This document shows positions 17,476 to 27,289 of a stretch of DNA of 64,000 bases, in pieces. This DNA comes from Endoryza foliicola. Its GTDB lineage: Bacteria > Bacteroidota > Bacteroidia > Chitinophagales > Chitinophagaceae. A program made the translations under genes and the position numbers. The stretch is from positions 3,472,001-3,536,000 of the forward strand of contig OZ245715.1 in assembly GCA_965226965.1 (NCBI GenBank), written 5' to 3'. Position 1 is the stretch's first letter. Each line of letters starts with the position of its first letter. The notes below the pieces were generated by a model that saw only the letters and a program-made list of their open reading frames with translations, was not told the origin of the DNA and did no database searches.

Positions 17476-20253
17476 ATGAGAAAACAATTAATGTTATGGC
17501 TGTGCCTTGCACTAGCCATGCCCTTATTTAGCCAGACCTCAAAAGTTAAGGGCATTCTTTCCGACACTTCCGAAAAAAAGAACCTGTATCGATCGGTCGT
17601 CAGTCTTCTAAAAGAAAAAGACTCCACATTTGTAAGTTTCACCCGATCCAATCAAGACGGCAGTTTCGAACTATCAAACGTAAAACCGGGTAAGTACATT
17701 CTTTTCATCACCCACCCTACCTATGCCGACTTCTATAAAGTCATTAATTTGACTGCGGCAGAAGACCTGAACCTCGCAAAAATTCCAATGACCACAGCCA
17801 GCCAACTTTTACAAGAAGTTGTGGTTCGGCAGAAATTAGGAGCCATCCGAATTAAGAAAGACACCACAGAATTTATTGCCGATAGTTTCAAAGTGGGCGC
17901 CAATGCATCGGTTGAAGATCTTTTGAAACGCCTTCCAGGTGTTCAAGTAGACAAAGACGGAAAAATTAAAGCGCAAGGCGAAGACATCGGCAAAGTATAC
18001 GTAGATGGTGAAGAATTCTTCGGCGACGACCCTACGATGGCTACGAAAAACCTTCGCGCCGACGCGGTAGAAAAAGTACAGGTTTTTGATAAGAAGAGTG
18101 ACCAAGCAACTTTTACGGGAATTGACGATGGACAATCAACCAAAGCCATCAACTTACAATTAAAAGAAGATAAAAAGAACGGCTATTTCGGGAAAGTAAA
18201 CATTGCCGGAGGTCTAAAAGACAAGTTCTCAAATGAAGGCATGATCAATGCATTCAAGGGGAAACGAAAATTCGCTGCTTTTGGAATCATGTCGAATACC
18301 GGTAAAACGGGATTGAACTGGGAAGATCAGAATAATTTTGGAGGTGGCGATAATTCAAATATGGAAATTGACGCTGAGGCCGGAATGGTCATGATTTTTT
18401 CGGAAGGTGATGATTTTGGTGGAGGTGGCGGTAGCTACTACGGCGAAGGCTTACCAACCTCTTGGAGTGCCGGCATGCACTACAATAACAAATGGAATGG
18501 AGATAAACTAAAATTCAACAGTAGTTTTCGATTCAATAAACTGAACACCAGCGGTTCCGGATTTACACGCTCTCAATTTTTATTGAAAGATACTTCCTAC
18601 TATAAGAATGATAATGGGAACAATTTCAGTACTCGTTTTCAAAACAGTATGAATTTAACCTATGAATATCAAATTGATTCTACTTCATCGTTGAAATTCA
18701 CTGCCAAAGGAGCGGCCGGACAAAGCCAGAAAAAAAGTTATATCTATAGTGAGTCTCTTTCCGAGGAGCTGAACCCAGTTAACCAGAGTTATAGAACAAC
18801 TACCAGCAAGGGAGAAGAGCAATTGTTCAATTCCACCCTACTCTATAAAAAAAGATTCAAGAAAAAAGGACGAACCATTTCCTGGAACAATGACTTTAAG
18901 TACACCAATACAAGCAGTGATGGATTCCTCAATTCTGCCAACTTTATCTACTTCAACAATACTTCAATTAAAGACAGTATTGATCAAGAGAAAATAAATA
19001 ATAGTAAAAAAACCAACTTCAATTCCAAACTGGTTTATACCGAACCATTGGCTAAAAAAATCTTTTTGGAATTGAGTTATTCGATCGGGGTCAACAATAG
19101 TAATTCTGAGCGCATCACCAATGAAAAAATCAACGGCAAGTACGAAGATTATATTGACTCCCTGTCGAGCCATTTCCAATACGATATCCTTACGCAAGCA
19201 GCAGGATCGAACTTGAAATTCAATTACAAGAAAGTGAATTTCTCCTTTGGAGGATCAGTTTCCAACGCCCGATTCAAACAAGCTGATTTGGTAAAAGATA
19301 CTTTGTATCGCTATAATTTTACCAATTTCTTTCCGAGAGCAGGCATCAACTTGAACTTTAAGCCCATGCAACGATTCGGAATGAATTACAGCGGAAGCAC
19401 TCGACAGCCCTCAATTGATCAAATACAACCGATCTTAGACAACACCGATCCCTTCTTGGTTCGAAAAGGGAACCCAAATCTGAAGCAGTCGTTCACTCAC
19501 AGCTTCTCCTTTAATTTCAGTGATTTCAAGGTTCTTAATAATAGAGGTATTTGGTTGTTCGCGAATTTCAATTTTACAGATAATGCGTTTTCAACTAAGG
19601 ACGACCTCGATGCAACCGGTAAACGTACCAGCCAAGCCATAAATATCAATGGCAACTACTATTATAACTTATACAGTAGCTATGGATTCAAAATCAAAAA
19701 AACGGATTTCAATATCAACTTTGATTTACAATTAAATGGTAGCCGAAATAAGACGATTGTAAATAACGCAATCAACAGCAATGTTTACAATAGTACCGGA
19801 TTGGGTGTTGGAACAAATTACCATAAGGACAAGAAATTCGACATGAATCTATCTGTTCGACAGAACTACAATAGTTCCACTTCAAGTTTGTCGACTGTGA
19901 AAAACAATTTCTGGTCAACATCAATAGATGGGTCTGCTACTCTGCAATTACCTAAGAAATTTGAGCTAAACACAAACATCGATTTCACCATTCGTCAGAA
20001 AACAGCATTGTTTAACACCAACCGAAACATCTTCCTCATGAGAGGCTATGTTGGTAAAAAAGTATTCAAAGGAGAAACCGGCTTGGTCAAGTTTGAAATG
20101 CGCGATATTTTCAATCAAAACATTGGATACGATCGTAGCATCAATTCAAACACGATCACTGAAAGAGGTTATCAGCAATTGCAAAGACTGTGGTTACTTT
20201 CCTTTACATGGAACTTTAATCACAGTGCCGCAGCCAAGAAAACTGAAAAATAA
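17476..20253 (+). CDS. TonB-receptor-like outer membrane beta-barrel protein
   Basis: Protein of 925 residues with a signal peptide (MRKQLMLWLCLALAMPLFSQ). A carboxypeptidase-regulatory-like beta-sandwich follows (about 22-110), then a plug-like domain (about 125-220, with DLLKRLPGVQVDKDGKIKAQ and KVYVDGEEFFGDDP), then a long outer-membrane barrel with many aromatic strands (OMP beta-barrel type). No classical TonB box is obvious. The stretch GDDFGGGGGSYYGEG near 310-325 is unusually glycine-rich. It is followed 11 bases later by a GLPGLI-family gene, a frequent pairing. The ligand is unknown; metal, peptide or protein export and uptake have all been proposed for relatives. Confidence 0.88.
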   Translation: MRKQLMLWLCLALAMPLFSQTSKVKGILSDTSEKKNLYRSVVSLLKEKDSTFVSFTRSNQDGSFELSNVKPGKYILFITHPTYADFYKVINLTAAEDLNLAKIPMTTASQLLQEVVVRQKLGAIRIKKDTTEFIADSFKVGANASVEDLLKRLPGVQVDKDGKIKAQGEDIGKVYVDGEEFFGDDPTMATKNLRADAVEKVQVFDKKSDQATFTGIDDGQSTKAINLQLKEDKKNGYFGKVNIAGGLKDKFSNEGMINAFKGKRKFAAFGIMSNTGKTGLNWEDQNNFGGGDNSNMEIDAEAGMVMIFSEGDDFGGGGGSYYGEGLPTSWSAGMHYNNKWNGDKLKFNSSFRFNKLNTSGSGFTRSQFLLKDTSYYKNDNGNNFSTRFQNSMNLTYEYQIDSTSSLKFTAKGAAGQSQKKSYIYSESLSEELNPVNQSYRTTTSKGEEQLFNSTLLYKKRFKKKGRTISWNNDFKYTNTSSDGFLNSANFIYFNNTSIKDSIDQEKINNSKKTNFNSKLVYTEPLAKKIFLELSYSIGVNNSNSERITNEKINGKYEDYIDSLSSHFQYDILTQAAGSNLKFNYKKVNFSFGGSVSNARFKQADLVKDTLYRYNFTNFFPRAGINLNFKPMQRFGMNYSGSTRQPSIDQIQPILDNTDPFLVRKGNPNLKQSFTHSFSFNFSDFKVLNNRGIWLFANFNFTDNAFSTKDDLDATGKRTSQAININGNYYYNLYSSYGFKIKKTDFNINFDLQLNGSRNKTIVNNAINSNVYNSTGLGVGTNYHKDKKFDMNLSVRQNYNSSTSSLSTVKNNFWSTSIDGSATLQLPKKFELNTNIDFTIRQKTALFNTNRNIFLMRGYVGKKVFKGETGLVKFEMRDIFNQNIGYDRSINSNTITERGYQQLQRLWLLSFTWNFNHSAAAKKTEK

Positions 20254-20264
20254 AGATTACAACA

Positions 20265-20999
20265 ATGAAAAAACTAATCATACTAATTGCACTTTTTGCT
20301 GCAATTCATTCGGAAGCTCAACAGTTCATTGCGAAAGGAAAAATTGAGTTTGAAAGGAAGATCAATAACCACAAGCAATTCGAAGGAGAAGATGACTCCT
20401 GGGTGCAGGAATTAAAAAAACAGATTCCACAATTCGGCATCACTTATTTCAATTTCTATTTCAACGATACGGCTTCGGTTTATAAACCGGGGCGTGAAGT
20501 GGATGCGCCTAAAAATGGTTTTTTTGGCTCCGCACCGGCCACTGAAAACGTAGTGTTTTCAAATTACACCAATCATACCACTGCTAGTCAGAAACAAGTA
20601 TTCGAAACGCAATACCTCATTCAAGACAGTATCAAAAACTTTGAATGGAAACTGACTTCTGACACAAGAAAAATTGCAGGTTTTCTCTGCAGAAAAGCCA
20701 CAACCATTATCAATGATTCAGTATTTATTTTCGCGTATTATACCGATGAAATTCTTTGCCAGGGAGGTCCGGAAGGGTTTAATGGGCTACCGGGTATGAT
20801 TTTAGGTATCGCCATCCCTCGTATTGGTTATACCTATTTCGCTACCAAACTAGAATTGACTGAGATTCCTAACAAGGAATTCTTACCACCTACGAAAGGA
20901 AAGAAAACAACGGCTGTTGGAATGCGCGACAAATTAAAGGAAAGCTTAAAAGATTGGGGTAAATGGGGCGAGCGCAACATCTGGCTCTGCAACTTGTAA
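20265..20999 (+). CDS. GLPGLI-family protein
   Basis: Exported protein of 244 residues with a short signal peptide (MKKLIILIALFAAIHSEAQ). The family motif appears as GGPEGFNGLPGMILGIAIPR at about 168-187. GLPGLI proteins are Bacteroidota-specific, of unknown function, and commonly follow a TonB-receptor-like gene as here, 11 bases downstream. The pair is probably one transcript ended by the terminator at 21012. A role as periplasmic partner of the outer membrane protein is inferred from context only. Confidence 0.9.
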   Translation: MKKLIILIALFAAIHSEAQQFIAKGKIEFERKINNHKQFEGEDDSWVQELKKQIPQFGITYFNFYFNDTASVYKPGREVDAPKNGFFGSAPATENVVFSNYTNHTTASQKQVFETQYLIQDSIKNFEWKLTSDTRKIAGFLCRKATTIINDSVFIFAYYTDEILCQGGPEGFNGLPGMILGIAIPRIGYTYFATKLELTEIPNKEFLPPTKGKKTTAVGMRDKLKESLKDWGKWGERNIWLCNL

Positions 21000-21011
21000 A
21001 TATTTAAATAC

Positions 21012-21041
21012 AAAAAAGCCCATCACTTGATGGGCTTTTTT
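21012..21041. terminator. Bidirectional terminator
   Basis: Perfect 14-base stem AAAAAAGCCCATCA with loop CT, T-run on both strands. Shared by the convergent GLPGLI and GH13 genes. Confidence 0.92.
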
Positions 21042-21048
21042 GTATGTG

Positions 21049-22932
21049 CTATTTTATTAGTTTCAAAACTTGCGAGTCACCGGGTTGGATTTTTAAATCC
21101 GTAAGTGCAGTGGTAGTTTCTGTTTGTACATTCCAGGCTTTTGTAAAACCCGCAGCCACTTCTGCATACATCGTCCAATCGGGAGTAAATTCTTTCGAGC
21201 CTGTATTAGTAATCACCATAACCGTTTCTTTTGCATCGTAACGGAAGTAAACATACACCCCGTCTCGTACAATGAACTGAATGGTTTTTCCTGTTTTAAG
21301 GGCTGAGCTTCTTTGACGGAAATGTGCCAGCTTACTAATGTAATTATAGGCTGCATTTTCCTTTTCATTTCTACCAGCGGCAGTGAACTTGTTTACCGCA
21401 TCTTCCTTCCATCCACCCGGGAAATCATACCTAACTTCTGCATCTGTTGGATTTTTGAAATTCTTCATCAGTAATTCAGTACCATAAAATATTTGTGGAA
21501 TTCCCCGCATGGTTAAAAGCCAATTCAAACCCCATTTCATTTTATTCCAATCTTCGCCAATCACAGAATACACGCGGTCCATATCATGATTGTCGAGGAA
21601 GATGCAATTATTGAGTGGATTATTGTATACTAAATCCTGCGACAAGGTCATATAAACGCGATTAACGCCCTCCGTCCATCCGGCCGGTTGGTTCATACCG
21701 GTTTGCATGGCAAAACAGAGAGAAAAATCAATGGCACCGGGTGCATTGTGCTTAAAAGGAATATTGAAATTGTTTTGTACGAAATAAGCATTTCCTACCA
21801 CAGTATTTACCCATGCCTCCACGAAGGTTGTTAGCTGAGGGAACTCTGCTTTTAATTCTTCATTTACGCGATTCACAAATTTCTCATCGCAATATTTATA
21901 GGTATCGATACGGTATCCGTCAATTCCGAATTCTTCAACACTCCAAATAGCATGTTGTACCAAAAAAGTGGATAGATCCGTATTTGCAAGGTTTAGGTCA
22001 GGAAGATGTGGAACAAACCATCCCTTTACCATATTATTTTTATCAAACTTGGATCCATATGGATCAAACATGGTCTCTTCTCTATGATTAGGCCCTGTAA
22101 AACTTGGCCATTCATTGATCCAATCTTTTGCAGGAGCATCTTGATAAATCCAATGATACAATCCAACGTGATTATAAATCGCATCTTGAATAATCTTCAA
22201 CCCTTTTTGATGGGCTGCGTTTACCAAGGTTTTATACCCTTCGTTGCCGCCGAATCGCTTGTCAACTTTATAATGATCAGTGAACCAATAACCATGGTAT
22301 CCGGCCATATCGGTATTGTTCTCTTTCATTTTAGGCATGTCGTTGTCAAAAACTGGTGTGAACCATAGTGTGGTTATGCCAAGGTCTTTGAAATATTCAA
22401 GGTGGTCTTGTACCCCTTTTAAATCGCCCCCGTGGCGTGCGAATTTATTTGCGCGATCACTTGTTTTATCACGCATGTCGTCGAAAGCATCGTTGGAAGG
22501 ATCACCGTTTGCAAATCGATCGGGCATTAAGAGGTAGGTAAAGTCTTCACTAGTTACTCCTCTTACTCTCGACTTTCCATCCTCCATGCTTTTCTTCTTC
22601 AATTCGAATTGAAACGATTTCCAGGTATTTCCGGCAATTCCACCAAATCGGATGGTATACAAGCCCGGCGTAGCATTGGCATCAATGGCGATATTGATTT
22701 TCACATAGTGATTGTTCTCCATCGACCTTACTTCTTTTACGGAGATACCTTTTTTATTTACGCTTGCTGCAAGTTTTGGGGACCCGATCGCCTCAGCGCT
22801 TTTAACCAGTAGTGTAAGGTTTTTGTGTTTCATACCGGTCCACCAATTGGTTGGATACACCGTAAGGTTGTCTTGAGCCAATAAGTTTATTGATGCAAGA
22901 AGTACGATAGCTAAAAAGCAAAATTTCTTCAT
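21049..22932 (-). CDS. Periplasmic GH13 alpha-glucan hydrolase (neopullulanase-like)
   Basis: Alpha-amylase-family enzyme of 627 residues with a signal peptide (cleavage near LLAQ20). An N-terminal cyclomaltodextrinase-type beta domain (about 22-112) is followed by the GH13 barrel. Region I is DAIYNH at 250-255, the nucleophile is Asp343 in GYRIDTYKY, the acid is Glu372 in TTFVEAW, and the third acid is Asp450 in FLDNHD. The layout matches SusA-like neopullulanases that cut malto-oligosaccharides in the periplasm. It starts one base after the stop of a sugar-carrier gene, so the two would digest glucan and import the product. Confidence 0.92.
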   Translation of the reverse strand: MKKFCFLAIVLLASINLLAQDNLTVYPTNWWTGMKHKNLTLLVKSAEAIGSPKLAASVNKKGISVKEVRSMENNHYVKINIAIDANATPGLYTIRFGGIAGNTWKSFQFELKKKSMEDGKSRVRGVTSEDFTYLLMPDRFANGDPSNDAFDDMRDKTSDRANKFARHGGDLKGVQDHLEYFKDLGITTLWFTPVFDNDMPKMKENNTDMAGYHGYWFTDHYKVDKRFGGNEGYKTLVNAAHQKGLKIIQDAIYNHVGLYHWIYQDAPAKDWINEWPSFTGPNHREETMFDPYGSKFDKNNMVKGWFVPHLPDLNLANTDLSTFLVQHAIWSVEEFGIDGYRIDTYKYCDEKFVNRVNEELKAEFPQLTTFVEAWVNTVVGNAYFVQNNFNIPFKHNAPGAIDFSLCFAMQTGMNQPAGWTEGVNRVYMTLSQDLVYNNPLNNCIFLDNHDMDRVYSVIGEDWNKMKWGLNWLLTMRGIPQIFYGTELLMKNFKNPTDAEVRYDFPGGWKEDAVNKFTAAGRNEKENAAYNYISKLAHFRQRSSALKTGKTIQFIVRDGVYVYFRYDAKETVMVITNTGSKEFTPDWTMYAEVAAGFTKAWNVQTETTTALTDLKIQPGDSQVLKLIK

Positions 22933-22933
22933 T

Positions 22934-24304
22934 TTAATCTTTTTTAATTTTTATAGCAGCCGGATCATATACATACACAACACTCACTGCTGCGCACAAC
23001 ATGAATACGCCGGCCATTACAATTGCATAAACGGGTTGTTCATTGTACACATGTTTTACCATCGGTCCACCAACAATTCCGTTCAATATTTGAGGTAACG
23101 TAATAAAGAAGTTAAAGATTCCCATGTAAACCCCCATTTTACCGGCAGGAATTGAACCGGACAATATCACATAAGGCATTGCCAAAATAGAAGCCCACGC
23201 AATTCCTACACAAGCCATAGAGAAGATGAGAAACTCTTTGTTGGGAGCAAAATAAATCGAGATCAAACCAATTCCACCGATTAAAAGCGAAAGCGCATGT
23301 GTTTGCTTTCTTCCAATAGTGGCGGCAATTTTGGGAAGTGCCAAGGCATACAAAGCTGAGACGCCATTGTAAACGCCGAAAATTACACCCGTCCACGCTC
23401 CTGCATCTCGGTACAATTGAGAGCTTCTATCGCTAATGGGCAAGTGAAATATATGAGTTGAAATTGTGTCGGTAGTAAACACCCACATTCCAAACAAGGC
23501 AAACCATGAGAAAAATTGCACGAGTCCTAATTGGCGCATGGTTTTTGGCATTTTTCGTAAATCGGTAAAAATGCTTCCCAAACCTTCTTTGTGATTCGAT
23601 TCGCCACCATGATAAGACCTGTATTCTTCCGGATTAAACTCCTTGGTTGTGAATACGGTGATCAATATAGATACGATAAAAACGGCCGCTCCTATATAGA
23701 AAGCATATTTCACATTGTTTCCCACAACCCCTTCACTGGCGTTCGAGGCAACACCTGCTTTTGCAAGTATAGCGGGCAACCAAGAACCAATAACGGCACC
23801 TACACCAATTAAAAACGTTTGAATAGAGAATCCGGCTGTTCTTTGCTCATCAGGAAGGTTGTCGGCTACCAAGGCTCTGAAAGGCTCCATCGCCAAATTG
23901 AAACAGGCATCCATAACCATTAAGAAACTGGCACCAATGATTACAAGCGGCGCCAAACTACCTAGAATATTTGCATTCGGCATGAGCGTAAGGGCCGAAG
24001 ATGATAAAATTGCACCTGCAAGAAAATAGGGTTTACGTCTACCCAATCTATTCCAAGTTCGATCACTGTAATGACCTACAATGGGTTGAACAATTAGCCC
24101 TACAACCGGTGCCGCCAGCCAAAACCAAGATAGGCTCTCTACATCGGCTCCATAATTTCGAAGGATACCACTAGCGTTGGAATTCTGTAGGGCAAATCCA
24201 AATTGAATTCCTAAGAACCCAAAGCTCATGTAGAATATTTGAGCAAGGGACATTCTCGGCTTGGGCTTCAAACTTGAGCCGCCGGTAGCTGAACTTAAGG
24301 CCAT
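22934..24304 (-). CDS. Sugar transporter, SLC45/GPH-type MFS
   Basis: Twelve-segment major-facilitator protein of 456 residues. The start (FGFLGIQFGFALQNSNASGI) and the loop-2 motif GHYSDRTWNRLGRRKPY are the hallmarks of the SLC45/MalY-like sucrose and maltose carriers. The last residues are charged and cytoplasmic. Its stop and the GH13 start are one base apart, and glgC and glgA lie upstream on the same strand after 142 bases, so maltose or malto-oligosaccharide import is the most likely job. The 24305-24446 gap is AT-rich with no clear promoter or terminator. Confidence 0.88.
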   Translation of the reverse strand: MALSSATGGSSLKPKPRMSLAQIFYMSFGFLGIQFGFALQNSNASGILRNYGADVESLSWFWLAAPVVGLIVQPIVGHYSDRTWNRLGRRKPYFLAGAILSSSALTLMPNANILGSLAPLVIIGASFLMVMDACFNLAMEPFRALVADNLPDEQRTAGFSIQTFLIGVGAVIGSWLPAILAKAGVASNASEGVVGNNVKYAFYIGAAVFIVSILITVFTTKEFNPEEYRSYHGGESNHKEGLGSIFTDLRKMPKTMRQLGLVQFFSWFALFGMWVFTTDTISTHIFHLPISDRSSQLYRDAGAWTGVIFGVYNGVSALYALALPKIAATIGRKQTHALSLLIGGIGLISIYFAPNKEFLIFSMACVGIAWASILAMPYVILSGSIPAGKMGVYMGIFNFFITLPQILNGIVGGPMVKHVYNEQPVYAIVMAGVFMLCAAVSVVYVYDPAAIKIKKD

Positions 24305-24446
24305 AGCAATCGTTTTAATGTGAGAGCTGCACGCTCCTAATGTGTAATTTATACACTATTTGAAAAATATACTAAAAAAGTTATTTGTTGTAGAAGGATA
24401 CGATTTTGTTGAACCGAAGCCTGACTAAAACAAATAACTCTTAAAA

Positions 24447-25721
24447 TTAAATTACAAACCCGTTTGGAATTACGGCACCTTTCTTAATTACGACAATTCC
24501 GTCTTTCACTGTGTACAAGGCATGATCCGAATTCTCAAGGTGAGAACCGCCGTTGATGCGAACATCGTCGCCAATTCTGCAGTTCTTATCTACAATAGCA
24601 TTTTTGATATAGCTGCGTTCGCCAATACCCAGTTTAGGTGTACCCTTTGCCATATTGTATTCCATTTCTGTAAGGGTTTCATAATAATCGCTACCCATAA
24701 CATAACTGCTTACAATGGTAGTACCGTATCCTATTCTGGTTCGAATACCAATTACACTGTTTTCCAATCTTGAAGCGTTGATGATACAACCTTCAGCAAT
24801 GATTGTTTTTTCGAGGGTTGTGCCACTGATCTTCGCGGGAGGAAGCATGCGCGCACGCGTGTAAATAGCCTTGGTATTGTCGAATAAATTGAAATCCGGA
24901 ATATCTTGAGTTAGTCCCAAGTTGGCTTCAAAGAAGGAGTAGATGTTTCCGATATCAGTCCAATATCCTTCATATTGATAGGAGGCAACTTTGTATCGAT
25001 CGATTGATTGAGGGATGATTTCTTTTCCAAAGTCGGTAGCATCTTTACATTCGTCGTTCAAAAGATCAAACAACAATTGTCTATTGAAGATATAGATACC
25101 CATAGAAGCCAGGTAATCTCTACCCATCTTTTGCATTTCTTTACCGGTATCGCTTACCCAATCGGCCAGCACATCTTTTTTAGGTTTTTCGATGAAAGAC
25201 GTAATCACCCCTTCATCATTTTTCTTCATGATACCAAATTCAGAAGCTTCGCGAGCTGCAACCGGGATGGTAGCGATGGAAATATCGGCTTTCCGGTCGA
25301 TGTGATTTTGCAGCATTTCACGGAAATCCATCTGGTACAATTGGTCACCTGAAAGGATCAATACATATTCACTTGGAAAGGCAACGATGTGCCTTAAGCT
25401 TTGACGAACCGCGTCGGCAGTACCTTGGAACCAAGTAGGGTTATCGGGTGTTTGCTCTGCAGCAAGGATATCAACGAAAGCGCTACTAAAGGCACTGAAG
25501 TGATAGGTATTCTTGATATGACGATTGAGCGAAGCTGAGTTGAACTGCGTTAGCACGAACATGCGAGCGATGTTAGCATTCAAACAGTTTGAGATCGGAA
25601 TGTCTACCAATCGGTATTTCCCTGCAATGGGAACAGCTGGTTTCGAACGACTAGCTGTAAGGGGATATAATCGAGAACCTGCTCCTCCACCTAAGATTAC
25701 GGCTACAATGTTACTGCTCAT
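24447..25721 (-). CDS. glgC: Glucose-1-phosphate adenylyltransferase
   Basis: ADP-glucose pyrophosphorylase of 424 residues, committing step of glycogen synthesis (glucose-1-phosphate plus ATP to ADP-glucose). The nucleotidyltransferase signature GGGAGSRLYPLT is at the N-terminus, followed by RSKPAVPIAGKYRLVDIPIS. The GTADAVRQSL loop and the substrate motif near FIEKPKK are present, and a left-handed beta-helix occupies the C-terminal third. It is co-transcribed behind glgA (23-base gap). No adjacent regulator is visible. Confidence 0.96.
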   Translation of the reverse strand: MSSNIVAVILGGGAGSRLYPLTASRSKPAVPIAGKYRLVDIPISNCLNANIARMFVLTQFNSASLNRHIKNTYHFSAFSSAFVDILAAEQTPDNPTWFQGTADAVRQSLRHIVAFPSEYVLILSGDQLYQMDFREMLQNHIDRKADISIATIPVAAREASEFGIMKKNDEGVITSFIEKPKKDVLADWVSDTGKEMQKMGRDYLASMGIYIFNRQLLFDLLNDECKDATDFGKEIIPQSIDRYKVASYQYEGYWTDIGNIYSFFEANLGLTQDIPDFNLFDNTKAIYTRARMLPPAKISGTTLEKTIIAEGCIINASRLENSVIGIRTRIGYGTTIVSSYVMGSDYYETLTEMEYNMAKGTPKLGIGERSYIKNAIVDKNCRIGDDVRINGGSHLENSDHALYTVKDGIVVIKKGAVIPNGFVI

Positions 25722-25744
25722 ATATGAGTTAATTTTGGTTGAAT

Positions 25745-27160
25745 TTATTGAATACTTTGATAAACCTCTAAATATTTTTTTACACTCGTTTCCCAGCTAA
25801 AATCCAGATTCATCATTCTTTCTCTCAGCGTCTGCATCAACGCTTTGTCTTGATATAGTTCTACCGCACGCCAAACGGCATGAGTAATATCACCTACTGC
25901 CGTATGATTGTAACAAATGCCATAACCGTTTGTTTCACCGAAATCAATAACGGTATCTTTCAAACCGCCAATTCTTCTAACCATCGGTATGGTACCATAT
26001 CGCATGGAGTACATTTGATTCAATCCACAAGGTTCAACACGGGAAGGCATCAATAAAAAATCGGCGCCGGCGTACATTTTATGGCTTAACGCTTCATTGT
26101 ATCCTATGAAAACGTTGAAATCTTGTTGAGATAAAGGTTTCATTGCATTTAAAGCGGCTTCTACTTCAGGAAACCCACTTCCTAAAATCAAGAAATTCAT
26201 TCTTCTGCCAACGTAGTAGAAACTATCTCCAATAACTTGTGGGAGCAATTCTGAGCCCTTCTCGCCTACCAAACGACCAATAAAAACGATCAAGGGTTTT
26301 TCGGGATCCAAATTAAAAGTCTCGCAAAGTTCGCGTTTGCTTTTTTCTTTGCCTGCTGCTGCTGTTTTTATAGAATAGTGATGTTCTAAATAGGTATCAG
26401 CATTGGGGTCCCAAACTTCTACATCAATACCATTCAAAATTCCTACGCACTTTCCTTTTTCGTATTCAAACAGATCTTCAAGCCCATTGCTCATATAACG
26501 AAGTTCCTCAAGGTAGCTCGTGCTAACCGTTGTTACTTTGTCGGCACATTTAATAGCAGATGCGAGCGGATTGATATTATTTTCCCAATCTAGGAGTCCC
26601 CAGCGCCAACTATCCCATTCCGGAATCTGATTGCTTTTCGACCAATCCATCCAACCCTGATATTGGGCATTGTGAATGGTAAGTACAGTAGGTATGGAGC
26701 GTATTTTTCGATATCTAAATGAGTGTTTGATCATAAAGGGGATCAAACCGGTGTGATGGTCGTGAACATGAATCACATCAGGATGATGCTCCCAGGCATT
26801 TACCCAATCTAAAACAGCTATTTGAAAGGCCAAGAAACGCTCAGAGTCATCGTCGTAGCCGTATACTTTTTCCCTATCGAGCAATCCATTGATGTCTACC
26901 AAATACAAGTCAAAACCGAGTTCATTAGTGGCTTCCTTAATTACGGTAAACTCGAATGTCCAATTGCCTAAATTAGAATAACCTTTGTGCACTACTTCCC
27001 AGTCATGATTGTAGAGATACTTAGTTCGGTACATCGGCATCACAACCTTCGCAAAATGTCCTAACTGATTGAGGTACTTGGGTAAAGCACCAACTACATC
27101 GCCTAACCCGCCAGCTTTTGCAACCGGATAACATTCGGCGCTTACGTGAAGAATTTCCAT
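25745..27160 (-). CDS. glgA: Glycogen synthase (GT5)
   Basis: Starch/glycogen synthase of 471 residues adding glucose from ADP-glucose. The N-terminal ADP-glucose loop reads KAGGLGDVVG, where KTGGL or KVGGL is usual. VLTIHNAQYQGW and ILNGIDVEVWDP are typical. The C-terminal Rossmann half carries FIGRLVGEKG and the PSRVEPCGLNQMYSMRYG motif with the catalytic glutamate, followed by VRRIGGLKDTV. It is first in a minus-strand set with glgC and possibly the sugar carrier and GH13 genes, and is divergent from a second sugar carrier. Confidence 0.95.
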   Translation of the reverse strand: MEILHVSAECYPVAKAGGLGDVVGALPKYLNQLGHFAKVVMPMYRTKYLYNHDWEVVHKGYSNLGNWTFEFTVIKEATNELGFDLYLVDINGLLDREKVYGYDDDSERFLAFQIAVLDWVNAWEHHPDVIHVHDHHTGLIPFMIKHSFRYRKIRSIPTVLTIHNAQYQGWMDWSKSNQIPEWDSWRWGLLDWENNINPLASAIKCADKVTTVSTSYLEELRYMSNGLEDLFEYEKGKCVGILNGIDVEVWDPNADTYLEHHYSIKTAAAGKEKSKRELCETFNLDPEKPLIVFIGRLVGEKGSELLPQVIGDSFYYVGRRMNFLILGSGFPEVEAALNAMKPLSQQDFNVFIGYNEALSHKMYAGADFLLMPSRVEPCGLNQMYSMRYGTIPMVRRIGGLKDTVIDFGETNGYGICYNHTAVGDITHAVWRAVELYQDKALMQTLRERMMNLDFSWETSVKKYLEVYQSIQ

Positions 27161-27289
27161 GACAAGAGTTTATAAAAATTTTATCAATTTAATAAGTAAT
27201 TACCAATACTGGTGCAGGAAAGAAAAATTTTATTCCTATCAAATTTGTGCCTACTTTCAGCACTCATTTTTTTAAACAAACAGATTGCT

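Noticed and set aside
27212..27289. GTG-started N-terminal extension of the FHS-type carrier
   Set aside because: The ATG at 27290 gives the usual family start; the extension adds an unusual extra hydrophobic stretch.
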